Part shown: one piece after another, positions 34,137 through 43,333 of the stretch
Numbering within the stretch: the stretch's first letter is position 1
Layout: each line of letters begins with the position of its first letter
Source of the DNA: Bradyrhizobium diazoefficiens
GTDB lineage: Bacteria > Pseudomonadota > Alphaproteobacteria > Rhizobiales > Xanthobacteraceae
Assembly: GCF_018131015.1 (NCBI RefSeq)
Contig: NZ_JAFCJJ010000029.1
Span: 17,778 to 81,777 of the forward strand
Reading direction: 5' to 3'
Length of the DNA stretch: 64,000 nt
Program-made: the position numbers and the translations under genes
The notes under the pieces: generated by a model
What the model saw: only the letters and a program-made list of their open reading frames with translations
Told to the model about the DNA's origin: nothing
Databases searched by the model: none

Positions 34137-35561
34137 CTAAGCATCCTTCCTGCCGCGCCCCAGCGCGAACTGCCCGACCGGGCCCTCGACGTGGAAGTCG
34201 AGCCCGGTCATTTTTGCAAACCGCTCGATATTGCCGGTGCCGATGGCGCAGCCGCCGAGGCCCATGTCGGTGGCCGCGAGGTAGAAGGTCTGAAGCAGGA
34301 CGCCGGCGTCCTTGAGGATCAGGGAATAGGCGATCGAAGCGTACTTCCACGAAATTCGCCCGAAGCGCGCGGCGATGGTGATCAGGACCTGCGGCGGGCC
34401 GGATGCGCCCATGGCGTACGCGGCGGACGTGAACATCGCATGGAGTTGCTGCGGCGGGACGTCGATCGCGGTCAGGGCGTGGCCGCCCGCGTCGTAGTGA
34501 TAAAGCCCGCGCGCCAGCCCCTCGCAGTTAGAGACTGCGAGGTAGAGCTCGAGCTCATAGGCGCTGCCGGCCGCGGGATACGGCCGCGAGCTGTAGGTCA
34601 CCTCGGGGACACCGTCGACATCCCTGCCGCCCTTCCATTCCGACAGTACGCGCGCGGTGGTGCCGAGAAACTGCGCGAGTTCGGCGAGCGTGACCGGATT
34701 CCGGTCGTCGAATTCCCGCGTCGAATGGCGCTCGCGCAACAGCCTTGCGAAGGGCGATGCCGGCTCCGGCGCAGCGAGCTTGCCGAGGGCGATCGTCTTG
34801 CCGGGCCAGGGTGGACGTACCGCAGGCAGCGGCGGCATGACGCCCGCATAGGCGTAGGTGCCGCCGACCGGATCTGTATGCCGGCCTTCCGTACTGCGCG
34901 TGTGAAACAGGAGATCGTGGAAGTCCCAGAGCACGAGGTTGGGATCGCCTTCGCTCGCGCGGAGGCCGTCGCCGTCCTTCGCGCCGAGCTTGAGCAGCAT
35001 GGCGCTGTCGAGCAGCAATCCGAGCAAGTCGAAATTGAGCGAGCCGACTTGCTTTCGGAGCTTGCCGATGCTGTGGGGCCGTGACAGGAGAGCCAGCGCG
35101 GCGGCGATGGCGGGATCGCAAATCCGGAACAGCGCGCCGGCGCGCGGCGATTGCAGCACCATCTCGTTGCCGCGCCGGTGCAGATAGGCAAAGCGCGACA
35201 GCACGATGGTATCGCTGCTCGACAGCTTTGCGGCTTGTGGCCAGTAGTCCGCGACCTGCGGCTCGATGACGACCAGGTCCTGCGCACCGCCTGGCGGGCC
35301 GAGGTGATAGTCGAGCAGCCCGTGCTGCGCCAGTCTCCGCACCAGGGCATGAAGCTGTTTCGCAAGCGCGCTCTTGCCGGCCAAGGCGGCGAGCGGCAGG
35401 CCGATGGCGAGATGGGCGGCGCGCGCGGTCGCTGCCGCGCTGAATTGTCCGAGACCGACCGAAAGATCGGCCGAGACGGCGGCAACGCTTCCGTCGGCCT
35501 GCATATGCAGGGAGAAGCGGCCGTTGAGCCGGGCGGCGATGATGGGTGTCTCGGTTCGCAT
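34137..35561 (-). CDS. SagB-type flavin dehydrogenase of a TOMM cluster
   Basis: 474 residues. N-terminal part about 1-270 resembles the non-catalytic domain of TOMM dehydrogenases. The C-terminal nitroreductase-like domain starts with LLRERHSTREF (about 274-284, FMN phosphate binding) and contains YPAAGSAYELELYLAVSNCE, AYSLILKDAGVLLQTFYLA and TDMGLGGCAIGTGN. SagB/McbC enzymes use FMN to oxidise azolines to azoles, turning cyclised cysteines into thiazoles. ATG 35561 follows GGAAA; TTG 35579 would add six residues. It lies 31 bases after the cyclodehydratase gene, third gene of the precursor, cyclase, oxidase set. Confidence 0.9.
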   Translation of the reverse strand: MRTETPIIAARLNGRFSLHMQADGSVAAVSADLSVGLGQFSAAATARAAHLAIGLPLAALAGKSALAKQLHALVRRLAQHGLLDYHLGPPGGAQDLVVIEPQVADYWPQAAKLSSSDTIVLSRFAYLHRRGNEMVLQSPRAGALFRICDPAIAAALALLSRPHSIGKLRKQVGSLNFDLLGLLLDSAMLLKLGAKDGDGLRASEGDPNLVLWDFHDLLFHTRSTEGRHTDPVGGTYAYAGVMPPLPAVRPPWPGKTIALGKLAAPEPASPFARLLRERHSTREFDDRNPVTLAELAQFLGTTARVLSEWKGGRDVDGVPEVTYSSRPYPAAGSAYELELYLAVSNCEGLARGLYHYDAGGHALTAIDVPPQQLHAMFTSAAYAMGASGPPQVLITIAARFGRISWKYASIAYSLILKDAGVLLQTFYLAATDMGLGGCAIGTGNIERFAKMTGLDFHVEGPVGQFALGRGRKDA

Positions 35562-35592
35562 TTTCCGGGGCGCGCGCAAGCGAGGCCAGCCT

Positions 35593-37839
35593 TCAGGTGT
35601 GCGGCAGGAACGGCGTCAGCTCGCTCTCCAGCCGCGGGCGATCCAGCAGGCCGAGCCTGACCGGGACATCGTAAAGCCGGCCGGGCCCGAAGCGGCGATA
35701 GAAATGCCGCAAGCCAGGCACGAGCACCCTGACGACGGGGACCTCGACGTCGGGCCGCGTCTGGTCGAGCACGAGGAAATCATATCCGGCGCGCGTTGCG
35801 ATCTCGACGCATGCGTTGACCTGGTCGCGCGTGTTGTCGTGAACCGTCAGGCCCGGCGCCGGCGGAATGACCGGATTGCGGCTCGGGATCAGGAACGGAT
35901 AGTCCTCCAGCCGCAGCGGCGTGACGCCGTCGAGCGACGGCTTCTCGCCGCTGCCGCCGTCCATCATGCCGATCGACATGAACTGGGTCAGCTCGGTGAG
36001 CGAGCGCAGAAGCGCGATGCGGCGATCGAAATGCGCGCCGGAGCCGAACTCGATGTTCTCGTGCCCGTTCTGCATCCAGTGCGTGATCGCGACGTAGGAG
36101 GGGATGCCGAGGTCGCTCGTGATGTCGAGCACCCAGAGCCTGCGCCCCACATCGGCGAACTGGCTCTGGAGATCCCGCACATAGGAATCCTCGAATTGCG
36201 AGAGGTCGAGCTCGGCGCGCTGCACGCGATTGTACCACCAGATCGCATAGGCATCGCGCTCGACCAGCTCGAGGAAGCCCTGCACGATGGCCTCCTCACG
36301 GGTGTTGCCGGCCGCGCATCCGTTGGAATCGGTGTGGAAGCCGCCATAGAAGAAATACAGAAGTCCCGTCGGCAGATATCTGAAGCGCTTGTCGCGCAAC
36401 GACCAGACCGGCGACCATTCGGTCCTGGTCGCGGCATCGAACGGTTCGGGCACAGGATGTGAATCGTCAGCCAGCGGGAGGTGCCGGTTTTGAAACTGCG
36501 CCTCGCTGAAGAGCTGGACGTCGTTGGGAAGCAGCGCATCGCCGGGCGCGAAATCGGCAAAGCGGCGCATCGCCCTGATCTCGTCGCCCTGGAAGATGCC
36601 GGAATAGCGCTCGATCGCCTCCATCAGCGCGCTGGCCTCGCCCTGCTCGGCGGTGGAGCCCTTGCCAAAGCTGCCGCCGCTGAGGCCGGACCTGAGCTGG
36701 TCGACGTTCCAGGCCGGCGCGGAGAAATTGTGGTAGGCGAAGAAATTGGTGTTCATCGGCAGATCGGCCTCGATCCGCTCGAGCCGCGACACCACCCCGG
36801 TGAGCGGGCTGACGTGCTTGCGGAATCGCGCCACAGTGGCCCGCGAGGTCACGGTGCGGTAGCCGCCGCTGGTCATGACGAGCTTTTTGCCCTCGGCAAT
36901 GTCGATCGGCCTTGCTGCCCGTCGCGGGTTTTGCAGCTTCTTGCTGCCGCAGGTCCGGCATTGCGGACGCTTCGCGACGAAGTGTTTTGCGATCACGGCC
37001 CCGGTCAGGTCGAAGCTTGCGATGTGATCGCTGAGATCGGTGCGGAAACCGGAGGCGATCGCCTTGGCGATCTCGACGGCCGCGAAATGGATCCCGGTCT
37101 GTCCGACCGTGTCGCTGACCAGAGGCGATACGGCGACCGGCTGCGCCGCGCCGCGGTCGAGAAATCCCTTGATCTCGCGATTGCGGATCATGCGGTCGAA
37201 CATGCATGCCCAGCAGGCGCTCTCGCCCGGCCTGAACACGGGCCCCACCAGCGGAAACACGCCGGACGGCTGCACCAGCAGCCAGGGCGTCCCGGCGGCC
37301 ACGCGTTCCTCGTTCAGTTCGGCGAGCTGGTGCTCCAGATAATCGTTCACCAGCGTGACGACGAGCCTGGGCTTTTGCTTCGTGACTAGAACCCCGAGCC
37401 TGCCCAGCGCCGCGCTCAGCTCGGCTGCGCCCTTGACGTCGATCGAGTCCACCCGCACCGGCCAGTTGCGCAGGTTCTCCTCGGCGATGTCGGGAGGCAG
37501 GCCGAGGCTTGCCCAGTATCCGTCGACTGCGCCTGCATAGGCGCGCGGTGCCGCGCTGATGACGTAGCCGCGCTCCACGAGCCGCCTGATCGCCTCCTCG
37601 GTCTCGGCGGCGGGAAAATGTTTCGAAAGCCGGCGCACGATGTCCGGCGCGGCCTTGCCGCTTTTCCCGATCGCGCTCGCCAAGGCGCAATAGAGTTCGC
37701 CGTGCAGGAAGAATTTTCGGTTCTCGGAATAGAGACAGACCGCGTCGGGCGGAAGCAGATAGGCGGTGAAGTTCGGCGCGAATCGCAAAATGCTCTTGCG
37801 GCTCTGCCTCGCAGTGCGGCGCTTTCGATTGGCTGTCAT
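35593..37839 (-). CDS. Fused E1-like/YcaO cyclodehydratase of a TOMM cluster
   Basis: 748 residues combining the two halves of an azoline-forming enzyme. N-terminal part (1 to about 330): a leader-binding winged-helix-like stretch, then an E1-like domain with two structural zinc pairs, C209/C212 (CWAC) and C294/C297 (CRTC). C-terminal part (about 345-748): YcaO domain, with the ATP/Mg region FGKGSTAEQGEASALMEAIE (E398, E401, E407, E410), EEAIVQGFLELVERDAYAIW, and a final proline-containing tail (LTPFLPHT). It would use ATP to cyclise cysteines of the precursor into thiazolines. The strict PxPxP ending of some YcaO proteins is not present. Confidence 0.93.
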   Translation of the reverse strand: MTANRKRRTARQSRKSILRFAPNFTAYLLPPDAVCLYSENRKFFLHGELYCALASAIGKSGKAAPDIVRRLSKHFPAAETEEAIRRLVERGYVISAAPRAYAGAVDGYWASLGLPPDIAEENLRNWPVRVDSIDVKGAAELSAALGRLGVLVTKQKPRLVVTLVNDYLEHQLAELNEERVAAGTPWLLVQPSGVFPLVGPVFRPGESACWACMFDRMIRNREIKGFLDRGAAQPVAVSPLVSDTVGQTGIHFAAVEIAKAIASGFRTDLSDHIASFDLTGAVIAKHFVAKRPQCRTCGSKKLQNPRRAARPIDIAEGKKLVMTSGGYRTVTSRATVARFRKHVSPLTGVVSRLERIEADLPMNTNFFAYHNFSAPAWNVDQLRSGLSGGSFGKGSTAEQGEASALMEAIERYSGIFQGDEIRAMRRFADFAPGDALLPNDVQLFSEAQFQNRHLPLADDSHPVPEPFDAATRTEWSPVWSLRDKRFRYLPTGLLYFFYGGFHTDSNGCAAGNTREEAIVQGFLELVERDAYAIWWYNRVQRAELDLSQFEDSYVRDLQSQFADVGRRLWVLDITSDLGIPSYVAITHWMQNGHENIEFGSGAHFDRRIALLRSLTELTQFMSIGMMDGGSGEKPSLDGVTPLRLEDYPFLIPSRNPVIPPAPGLTVHDNTRDQVNACVEIATRAGYDFLVLDQTRPDVEVPVVRVLVPGLRHFYRRFGPGRLYDVPVRLGLLDRPRLESELTPFLPHT

Positions 37840-38081
37840 CGGGTCAGCACGCTGATCCTGTTCGCGTCATATCCATTGCCGGTGCAGGCGAGGTTGCCCC
37901 GCGTGCACGGGGCCACCGGCATTCCTGCAATGAAGTTGGAACATACTCGCTCGCCATCGGCAAGCCGAGGCGCCGGGCGAAGCGAACGCGGTCATGAAGA
38001 CAGCAGATTGGCCGGGTCGCTTGCGCGCCCGGCCAATGATATTTCGCGACCTGTCGATATCCGTTCAGGGAGCGCCAGCTC

Positions 38082-38537
38082 CTAGCAATAGCGGCAGTAG
38101 CCCCACGATGCGCAGCAACTCGTGCATGTGACGGGCACGCCGATAATGCCAACGCCGCAGCCGACGCCGCAACGGCAGGCTCTGACCGCGCAGCCTCTGC
38201 AGCCCGCGCAACCCCTGCAGCCACCGCAGCCTCTGGCCGCGCAGCCGCCGCAACCCCTGCCGCAGCCACCGCATCCCCGCGCCAGCAGCACGCCGCTCAG
38301 GGTCTTCTCCTGGACGGCGAGATGGAAGGTGGCGAGGCTGACGTCGGCGAGCTCTTCCTCGCTGAGTGCCGAGAACTGGCCGGGCGTGAAGTTCGGCCTT
38401 TGTTGAGGCTCGCCAGCCGGCACGGCGGACGCCGCCGCGCTTCCCGCCAGCGAGAAAGTCAAGCCGGCGATTCCGAGCGCCGGTCCTGCGGCTTTGGTGA
38501 TCCGCTTCTTTTTCGAAGCTTGCTTCGTCCGCTGCAT
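38082..38537 (-). CDS. Cysteine-rich RiPP precursor, TOMM-type
   Basis: 151 residues. No cysteine occurs before residue 89; the last 63 residues contain 17 (at 89, 92, 96, 99, 104, 107, 110, 113, 116, 121, 123, 127, 138, 141, 142, 148, 151) in GCGGC, RGC and AGC repeats, ending YCRYC. The leader has a basic start (RTKQASKKKRITK), a hydrophobic stretch (ALGIAGLTFSLAG) and AAASA, like a Sec signal, then a segment FSALSEEELADVSLATFHL that probably binds the cyclase. ATG 38537 is chosen since GGAGG sits 7 bases upstream, within an earlier in-frame ATG (38552). It precedes the cyclodehydratase by 242 bases on the same strand. Confidence 0.87.
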   Translation of the reverse strand: MQRTKQASKKKRITKAAGPALGIAGLTFSLAGSAAASAVPAGEPQQRPNFTPGQFSALSEEELADVSLATFHLAVQEKTLSGVLLARGCGGCGRGCGGCAARGCGGCRGCAGCRGCAVRACRCGVGCGVGIIGVPVTCTSCCASWGYCRYC

Positions 38538-38731
38538 GCCCGCATCCTCCATGGTCGGAAGAACGATCTCGTGGGATCATCCTACGCCGAGCAGGCAAGT
38601 CGGGCAAGATTCACGTGCGCACGAATTGTCGTGTGGCTCATTCATATTCATGAACGGCATCGCGGCAGTTTGGTGTCGATGACACCGAAGTCAGGTTGTG
38701 ATGCAGTGCGCAATCGAACGGGGAAGCGAGC

Positions 38732-39589
38732 TTGGTCGATCAATCCGGACGTTTCGTTTGGTATGAGCTTCTGACGACGCACATGGCATCGGCGGCGGCT
38801 TTTTACGCCGAGGTCGTCGGCTGGGCGGTAACAGATGCCTCGCGCCCGGAGCTGGCCTACAAATTGTTGATGGCAGGCGACGCTCCGGTCGCCGGTGTCA
38901 TGAGTCTCCCCGAAGAGGGGTTGCGACTGGGCGCAACGCCGCGATGGGTCGGCTATGTCTCCGTCGATGACATGGATGTCAGGGTCGCGCAAATCCGCCG
39001 GCTTGGGGGCGCCATCCTCGTGCCGCCGACCGACAGCAACATCGGCCGCATTGCGGTGGTCGCCGATCCCCAAGGCGCGACGTTCGCGCTGGTCGCCGGG
39101 CTGACATACGGCCAATCGCAAGCGGCCGGACCGGACGAGCCCGGGCGCGTGGGCTGGCACGAATTGCTGGCCGAAGACCGGAGCCGGATCTTTCCGTTCT
39201 ACGGCGAACTGCTCGGCTGGCAACGGGTCTCCGCCGCGAGCGATGAAGACAGCGTCTATGAATTGTTTTCGGTGGCCGGGCAGACCCTCGGCGGCATGCT
39301 CACCAAGCTTCCGAGCGTGCCGCATGCGGGCTGGCTGTTTTACTTCAACGTCGACGACGTCGGCGCTGCGGCCAGGCGGGTCGACGCCGCCGGGGGGCGG
39401 GTTCTGCAGGGGCCGATCGAGTTGCCGGACGATTGCTGGATCGTGCGATGTGTCGATCCACAAGGCGCGCTGTTTGCGCTGGAGGGCGGGTGGGATGGAA
39501 AGTCCGTCGTCCCCGAGATCAGCTGGTCCGCCAAGTGGGGCGGCATTTCATCGCATGGCCGGATGGTGCTCGACAAGACGAAGCGATAG
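38732..39589 (+). CDS. VOC-superfamily protein with two glyoxalase-like domains
   Basis: 285 residues. Two tandem domains of about 130 residues each (FVWYELLTTHMASAAAFYAE, and HELLAEDRSRIFPFYGELLG) with paired VDPQGALFALEGG and ADPQGATFALVAG endings. Such bi-domain proteins resemble the 27 kDa hydroxylase type and extradiol-dioxygenase-like proteins; enzymatic role unknown. The start is TTG 38732 with GGGGAAG about 5 bases upstream. It is divergent from the RiPP precursor across 194 bases, which must include both promoters. Confidence 0.88.
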   Translation: MVDQSGRFVWYELLTTHMASAAAFYAEVVGWAVTDASRPELAYKLLMAGDAPVAGVMSLPEEGLRLGATPRWVGYVSVDDMDVRVAQIRRLGGAILVPPTDSNIGRIAVVADPQGATFALVAGLTYGQSQAAGPDEPGRVGWHELLAEDRSRIFPFYGELLGWQRVSAASDEDSVYELFSVAGQTLGGMLTKLPSVPHAGWLFYFNVDDVGAAARRVDAAGGRVLQGPIELPDDCWIVRCVDPQGALFALEGGWDGKSVVPEISWSAKWGGISSHGRMVLDKTKR

Positions 39590-39626
39590 AGCGCGGCGTC
39601 AACGCTGAAAGTCGAGGCCACGCTCT

Positions 39627-40211
39627 TCAAAGGTAGAAAAAACCCTGCTGGCTGGCGGCCCTATCCAGAGGGAAATCCTGCTCGATACTCAGGAAGCCAG
39701 GGGCGTTTCCGGGAATGAACAGCTGATGGATGCGGCGATCGGCGACGTGGTTCTGTTGCGCCATTCTGACCGCCGGCCCGTCATCCGCTGCCTTCGTGAC
39801 GACCGAGTTGGCGAGGCCCCGCCATGCTAGCAGTTGCGCATTCGTGCGGGCGCGGATCAGGACGGTCACCTCGCTCCATTCCGGCGGCACCAGGCACAAG
39901 TACCGCAGGGCAAGTCCGATCGAGCACTCATGCACCTGTGCAAAGTTGGCGAGCTTCTCGAAAGCCGCTCGCTCTAGCCACCAGGCGCCGAGGGCAACGC
40001 GGCGTACGCCATGGCTCATGTTGCCGAAGCGGTACAATTTAGTGCCGGGAAGGATCTCGAAACGGGTCGGCGCGATCATGCCTCCGGTTTGTGCGTAGGC
40101 CAGAACATTGCCCCGCAAATCGACGATTGCGTTTGACGCGCGGAGGTCGTTTCCAGCCGCCATCTGACGACTGCCGGGATTGTTGAAGGCGCCCTGATTG
40201 CGAAAAGCCAC
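39627..40211 (-). CDS. Hypothetical protein, possible enzyme
   Basis: 194 residues from GTG 40211, which has AGGGGG about 8 bases upstream; the frame is open to 40367 but that part is arginine-rich and unlikely. The sequence contains GTKLYRFGNMSHGVRRVALG and AWWLERAAFEKLANFAQVHE, then LIRARTNAQLLAWRGLANSV and RIHQLFIPGNAPGFLS. The LYRFG and GAWW elements faintly recall ADP-ribosyltransferase-like folds, but I cannot identify it. No signal peptide, no membrane segment. Downstream of the histidine kinase on the same strand, 127 bases away. Confidence 0.6.
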   Translation of the reverse strand: MAFRNQGAFNNPGSRQMAAGNDLRASNAIVDLRGNVLAYAQTGGMIAPTRFEILPGTKLYRFGNMSHGVRRVALGAWWLERAAFEKLANFAQVHECSIGLALRYLCLVPPEWSEVTVLIRARTNAQLLAWRGLANSVVTKAADDGPAVRMAQQNHVADRRIHQLFIPGNAPGFLSIEQDFPLDRAASQQGFFYL

Positions 40212-40338
40212 GATTGCGCCCCCTGATGATCGAATCTTTCTTCGAAGAAGGTGATCTGGCGTGCGGCACGCGAGTTCCGAAAAAGAAGCGATCCAGGCCG
40301 GAAAGTCAACCGCGCCGATACGCGCTGCCTGGCGGCGC

Positions 40339-42435
40339 CTACGGCCCGGCCTTCGCCAAACTCGCAAGACTCGCGGCTAGCTCGTCGCTGCGGAACGGCT
40401 TTGTCAGCCGCGACAGGTCCGGCGTGATGCCTTCGTTGTTGGCGTAGCCCGAGACGACGAGGATCTGAAGCTCGGGATATTGCTCGCGCAGCGCGAGGCC
40501 AAGGTCCGTTCCGCTCATGCCCGGCATCAGATGATCGGTGACGAGGAGGTTCGGCCGCAGGCCTTCCCTGACGCGCTGAAGCGCTTCCTCCGCCGAGCCT
40601 GCTTCCACGACGGAGTAGCCGAGTTCGCTCAGCATCTCGGCGGTGCTCATGCGCACCAGCGGCTCGTCATCCACCACCAGGGCCGTGCCCGCGGGGAGCC
40701 GCTGCAGCTTCGGCTCCGCGGCGGCATCGACCGCGCTCGCCGCCGCATGGCTGACCGGCAACCACAGCTCGACCGTGGTGCCTGCGCCCACCGCGCTCCG
40801 GATCGTCAGCGCGCCGCCGAGTTGTGAGGCAAGGCCGTGGACCATGGACAGGCCGAGGCCGGTGCCTTGCCCGATGCCCTTGGTCGAGAAGAACGGCTCG
40901 ACGGCGTGGGCCAGCGTCGTCTCGTCCATGCCGACGCCGGTATCAGTGACCGAGATGCAGACATAGGCGCCCGGCGCCAGCTCCGCATTATGCTCGCTGA
41001 CGACGGTACGGGCCTTGGCGGAGATGCACAGCCTGCCGCCATCGGGCATGGCGTCGCGGGCATTGACGCTGAGGTTCAGGATCGCCATCTCGACCTGGTT
41101 CGGATCGGCCATGGCCTCGGGCAGCCCTTCCGGCGTGTCCACCGTCACCTCGATCTGCGGTCCAGTGGTGCTGGAGATCAGCGCGCCCATGTTGGCGACG
41201 AGCCGGCTGATATTGACCGGAACAGCCTGAAGCGGCTGTCGGCGTGCGAAGGCGAGCAGGCGCTGGACCAGCGTCTTGGCGCGCTCGGCCGCCTGCGATG
41301 CGCCGGCGATCAGGCGATGCTCGCGTTCGCCGCCGATGCCCTTGCGCTGAAACAGGTCGAGCAGGCCGACGATCGGCGTCAGCAAATTGTTGAAGTCGTG
41401 CGCGACGCCGCCGGTGAGCTGGCCCATGGCCTCCATCTTCTGGGCCTGACGCAGCTCTTCCTCGGCCTGCGCGAGCCGCGCCTGTTCCTCCAGACGATCG
41501 GTCAGGTCGGTGCCGGTCAGGAAAGCGCCGATCCGCGTGCCGTCAGGAGCCCGCAGCGCCTCGAACTTCATCTCGTAGACCCGGCGGTCGAACTCGGGGT
41601 CGCCGAACTCGTCGATGTTGGTGAAGGCTTCGCCGGCCAGCGCGCGGTCCCAGACGGCCGTCGCCGCGGCGAGATGCGTGGGGCGGTCGGCCAGGAATTC
41701 GTGCAGGGAATCGCCGACCTTCGGCCGCTTGCCGTAGATCCGCTCATAGGCGTCGGCGCAGGAGGTGTTGATCGCGAGCCAGCGGTAGTCGAGATCGAGG
41801 GCCTGGATCTGGCCGTCGGTGGTTTCCACGATGGTGGCGAGCAAATGACGCTCCGCGGTACGTTCGGCGACGCGCTGCTCGAGCGTCGTGTTCAGCTCCT
41901 TGTAGCGCGCCTCGCTGGCGCGCAGCCGCGTCTCGCCCAGCACGCGTTCGGTGGTCTCGGAGACGATGCAGAGCACGCCGCCGACCGAGCCGTCATCGTC
42001 GGGCACGGCCGAGTAGGAGACGTCCCAGTAGCTGGTCTCGCCATAACCGTGGCGCTCGACGTAAAAGGGACGGTCCTTGGCGGCGAATGTCTTTCTCGTT
42101 TGGCGCACGCCTGACAGCAGCGGCTCGAGATCGTCCCACAGTTCGCCCCAGTTCTCGATCGCGGGCCGGCCAAGGGCGCGGGGGTGATTGGCGCCGATGC
42201 CGGGCGCGTAGGCGTCGTTGTACAAGGCGACGAAGTCAGGCCCCCAGAACAGGACGATCTGGGCCCGCGCGGCCAGCAGCATGCCGACCGTCGTCTTCAG
42301 GGCCTGAGACCATTGCTGGGGAGGGCCGAGCGGCGAACCCGACCAGTCGAGGGCGTGCATCATCACACCCAGCTCGCCACCGTCGGCGAGGAAGCTCACA
42401 TCAGTTGACTGCCGAGCGGCGTTCTCAGACAGCAC
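40339..42435 (-). CDS. Hybrid sensor histidine kinase with PAS domains and receiver
   Basis: 698 residues, soluble. Two PAS-like sensor regions (about 20-165 with ALYNDAYAPGIGANHPRALG, and 195-320), then a coiled coil, HisKA with the phosphorylated His346 in GGVAHDFNNLL, an ATPase domain (N box NLSVNARDAMPDGG, G1 DTGVGM, G2 GQGTGLGLSMV) and a C-terminal receiver with Asp634 in LLVTDHLMPGMSG. GTG 42435 is chosen because GAGGGGGA precedes it; an upstream start at 42543 adds unrelated residues. No separate response-regulator gene is adjacent. Confidence 0.93.
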   Translation of the reverse strand: MLSENAARQSTDVSFLADGGELGVMMHALDWSGSPLGPPQQWSQALKTTVGMLLAARAQIVLFWGPDFVALYNDAYAPGIGANHPRALGRPAIENWGELWDDLEPLLSGVRQTRKTFAAKDRPFYVERHGYGETSYWDVSYSAVPDDDGSVGGVLCIVSETTERVLGETRLRASEARYKELNTTLEQRVAERTAERHLLATIVETTDGQIQALDLDYRWLAINTSCADAYERIYGKRPKVGDSLHEFLADRPTHLAAATAVWDRALAGEAFTNIDEFGDPEFDRRVYEMKFEALRAPDGTRIGAFLTGTDLTDRLEEQARLAQAEEELRQAQKMEAMGQLTGGVAHDFNNLLTPIVGLLDLFQRKGIGGEREHRLIAGASQAAERAKTLVQRLLAFARRQPLQAVPVNISRLVANMGALISSTTGPQIEVTVDTPEGLPEAMADPNQVEMAILNLSVNARDAMPDGGRLCISAKARTVVSEHNAELAPGAYVCISVTDTGVGMDETTLAHAVEPFFSTKGIGQGTGLGLSMVHGLASQLGGALTIRSAVGAGTTVELWLPVSHAAASAVDAAAEPKLQRLPAGTALVVDDEPLVRMSTAEMLSELGYSVVEAGSAEEALQRVREGLRPNLLVTDHLMPGMSGTDLGLALREQYPELQILVVSGYANNEGITPDLSRLTKPFRSDELAASLASLAKAGP

Positions 42436-42617
42436 CTGTCCCCCTCGCGACGCATGACTTGGGCATGCTGCCCATTCGAGCCCGGACTTCGAGGACTCGT
42501 ACTCAAGGAACGATAACGCCCGGCACCGTGTCTGGGTTCCCAATTCGGTGGTCTCCCGCCATCCTTGTGCTATTGCTGCGTGCGCAGGGGCGTGAGAACA
42601 AGTTTCGGAGAAGCTGC

Positions 42618-43325
42618 ATGAAGCCTTACGTCATCTGCCTGATGCATTCGAGCCTGGACGGCCGGACTCACCCCAGCCGCTGGCGCCCGAAGGGGACGGG
42701 CGACTGGTTCGAGAAGATCCATGAGGAGCTCGGCGGCGATGCCTGGGTGATCGGCCGCGTCACCGGCGCGGAGTTCGCCAAGGGCAAACCCTATCCGACC
42801 GAAGCGCGCGAGACGTATCCGCGCGAAAACTGGTTCGCGCGGCGCGATGCCAAATCTTACGGCGTCGTGCTCGACGCACATGGCAAGATCGGCTGGGGCC
42901 GCTCCGACATCGGTGGCGACCCCATCGTCGTGGTGCTGACCGAGAGCGTGCCGGATTCGCATCTGGCCGGGCTGCGCGGCGAGGGCGTGTCCTACATCTT
43001 TGCCGGCAAGTCCGAGATCGACCTGGCGCTGACAACCGAGATCCTCAACCGCGAGCTCGGCGTCAAGCGCCTGCTGGTCGAGGGCGGCGGCGTTGCCAAT
43101 GGCGCCTTCCTGCGCGCCGGACTGATCGACGAGTTCAACCTGATCCTCAGTCCCGCCGTGGATGGCGCCCGCGGCGCGCCCTTCGTGTTCGACTCGACGG
43201 AGGCGGACAGCGACCAGCGCGCGCCGCTGGCGGCGATGACGCTGGCGAGCACGCGCGATCTCGGCGGCGGTGTCCTCTTGCTGCGCTATCTGATCCAGAA
43301 CGACCCGCAAGCCGTCGGCAGGTGA
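42618..43325 (+). CDS. RibD C-terminal/dihydrofolate-reductase-like protein
   Basis: 235 residues. The N-terminus MKPYVICLMHSSLDGR and the later LLVEGGGVANGAFLRAGLID match the RibD reductase fold shared with dihydrofolate reductase. Such stand-alone members probably reduce a pyrimidine or pterin with NADPH, but the substrate is not known. The ATG follows CGGAGAAG. The downstream flavoprotein gene starts within or just after the stop (GTGA overlap or ATG 43334), so they form a two-gene unit. Confidence 0.88.
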   Translation: MKPYVICLMHSSLDGRTHPSRWRPKGTGDWFEKIHEELGGDAWVIGRVTGAEFAKGKPYPTEARETYPRENWFARRDAKSYGVVLDAHGKIGWGRSDIGGDPIVVVLTESVPDSHLAGLRGEGVSYIFAGKSEIDLALTTEILNRELGVKRLLVEGGGVANGAFLRAGLIDEFNLILSPAVDGARGAPFVFDSTEADSDQRAPLAAMTLASTRDLGGGVLLLRYLIQNDPQAVGR

Positions 43326-43333
43326 CGCGGGGC

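Noticed and set aside
38122..38406. Proline- and glutamine-rich plus-strand frame opposite the RiPP precursor
   Set aside because: It is the antisense of the cysteine/glycine repeats, and the precursor has the ribosome-binding site, leader and matching neighbours.
42087..42617. Upstream extension of the RibD-like gene
   Set aside because: The extension overlaps the histidine kinase on the other strand and is arginine/serine-rich; ATG 42618 has a good site.
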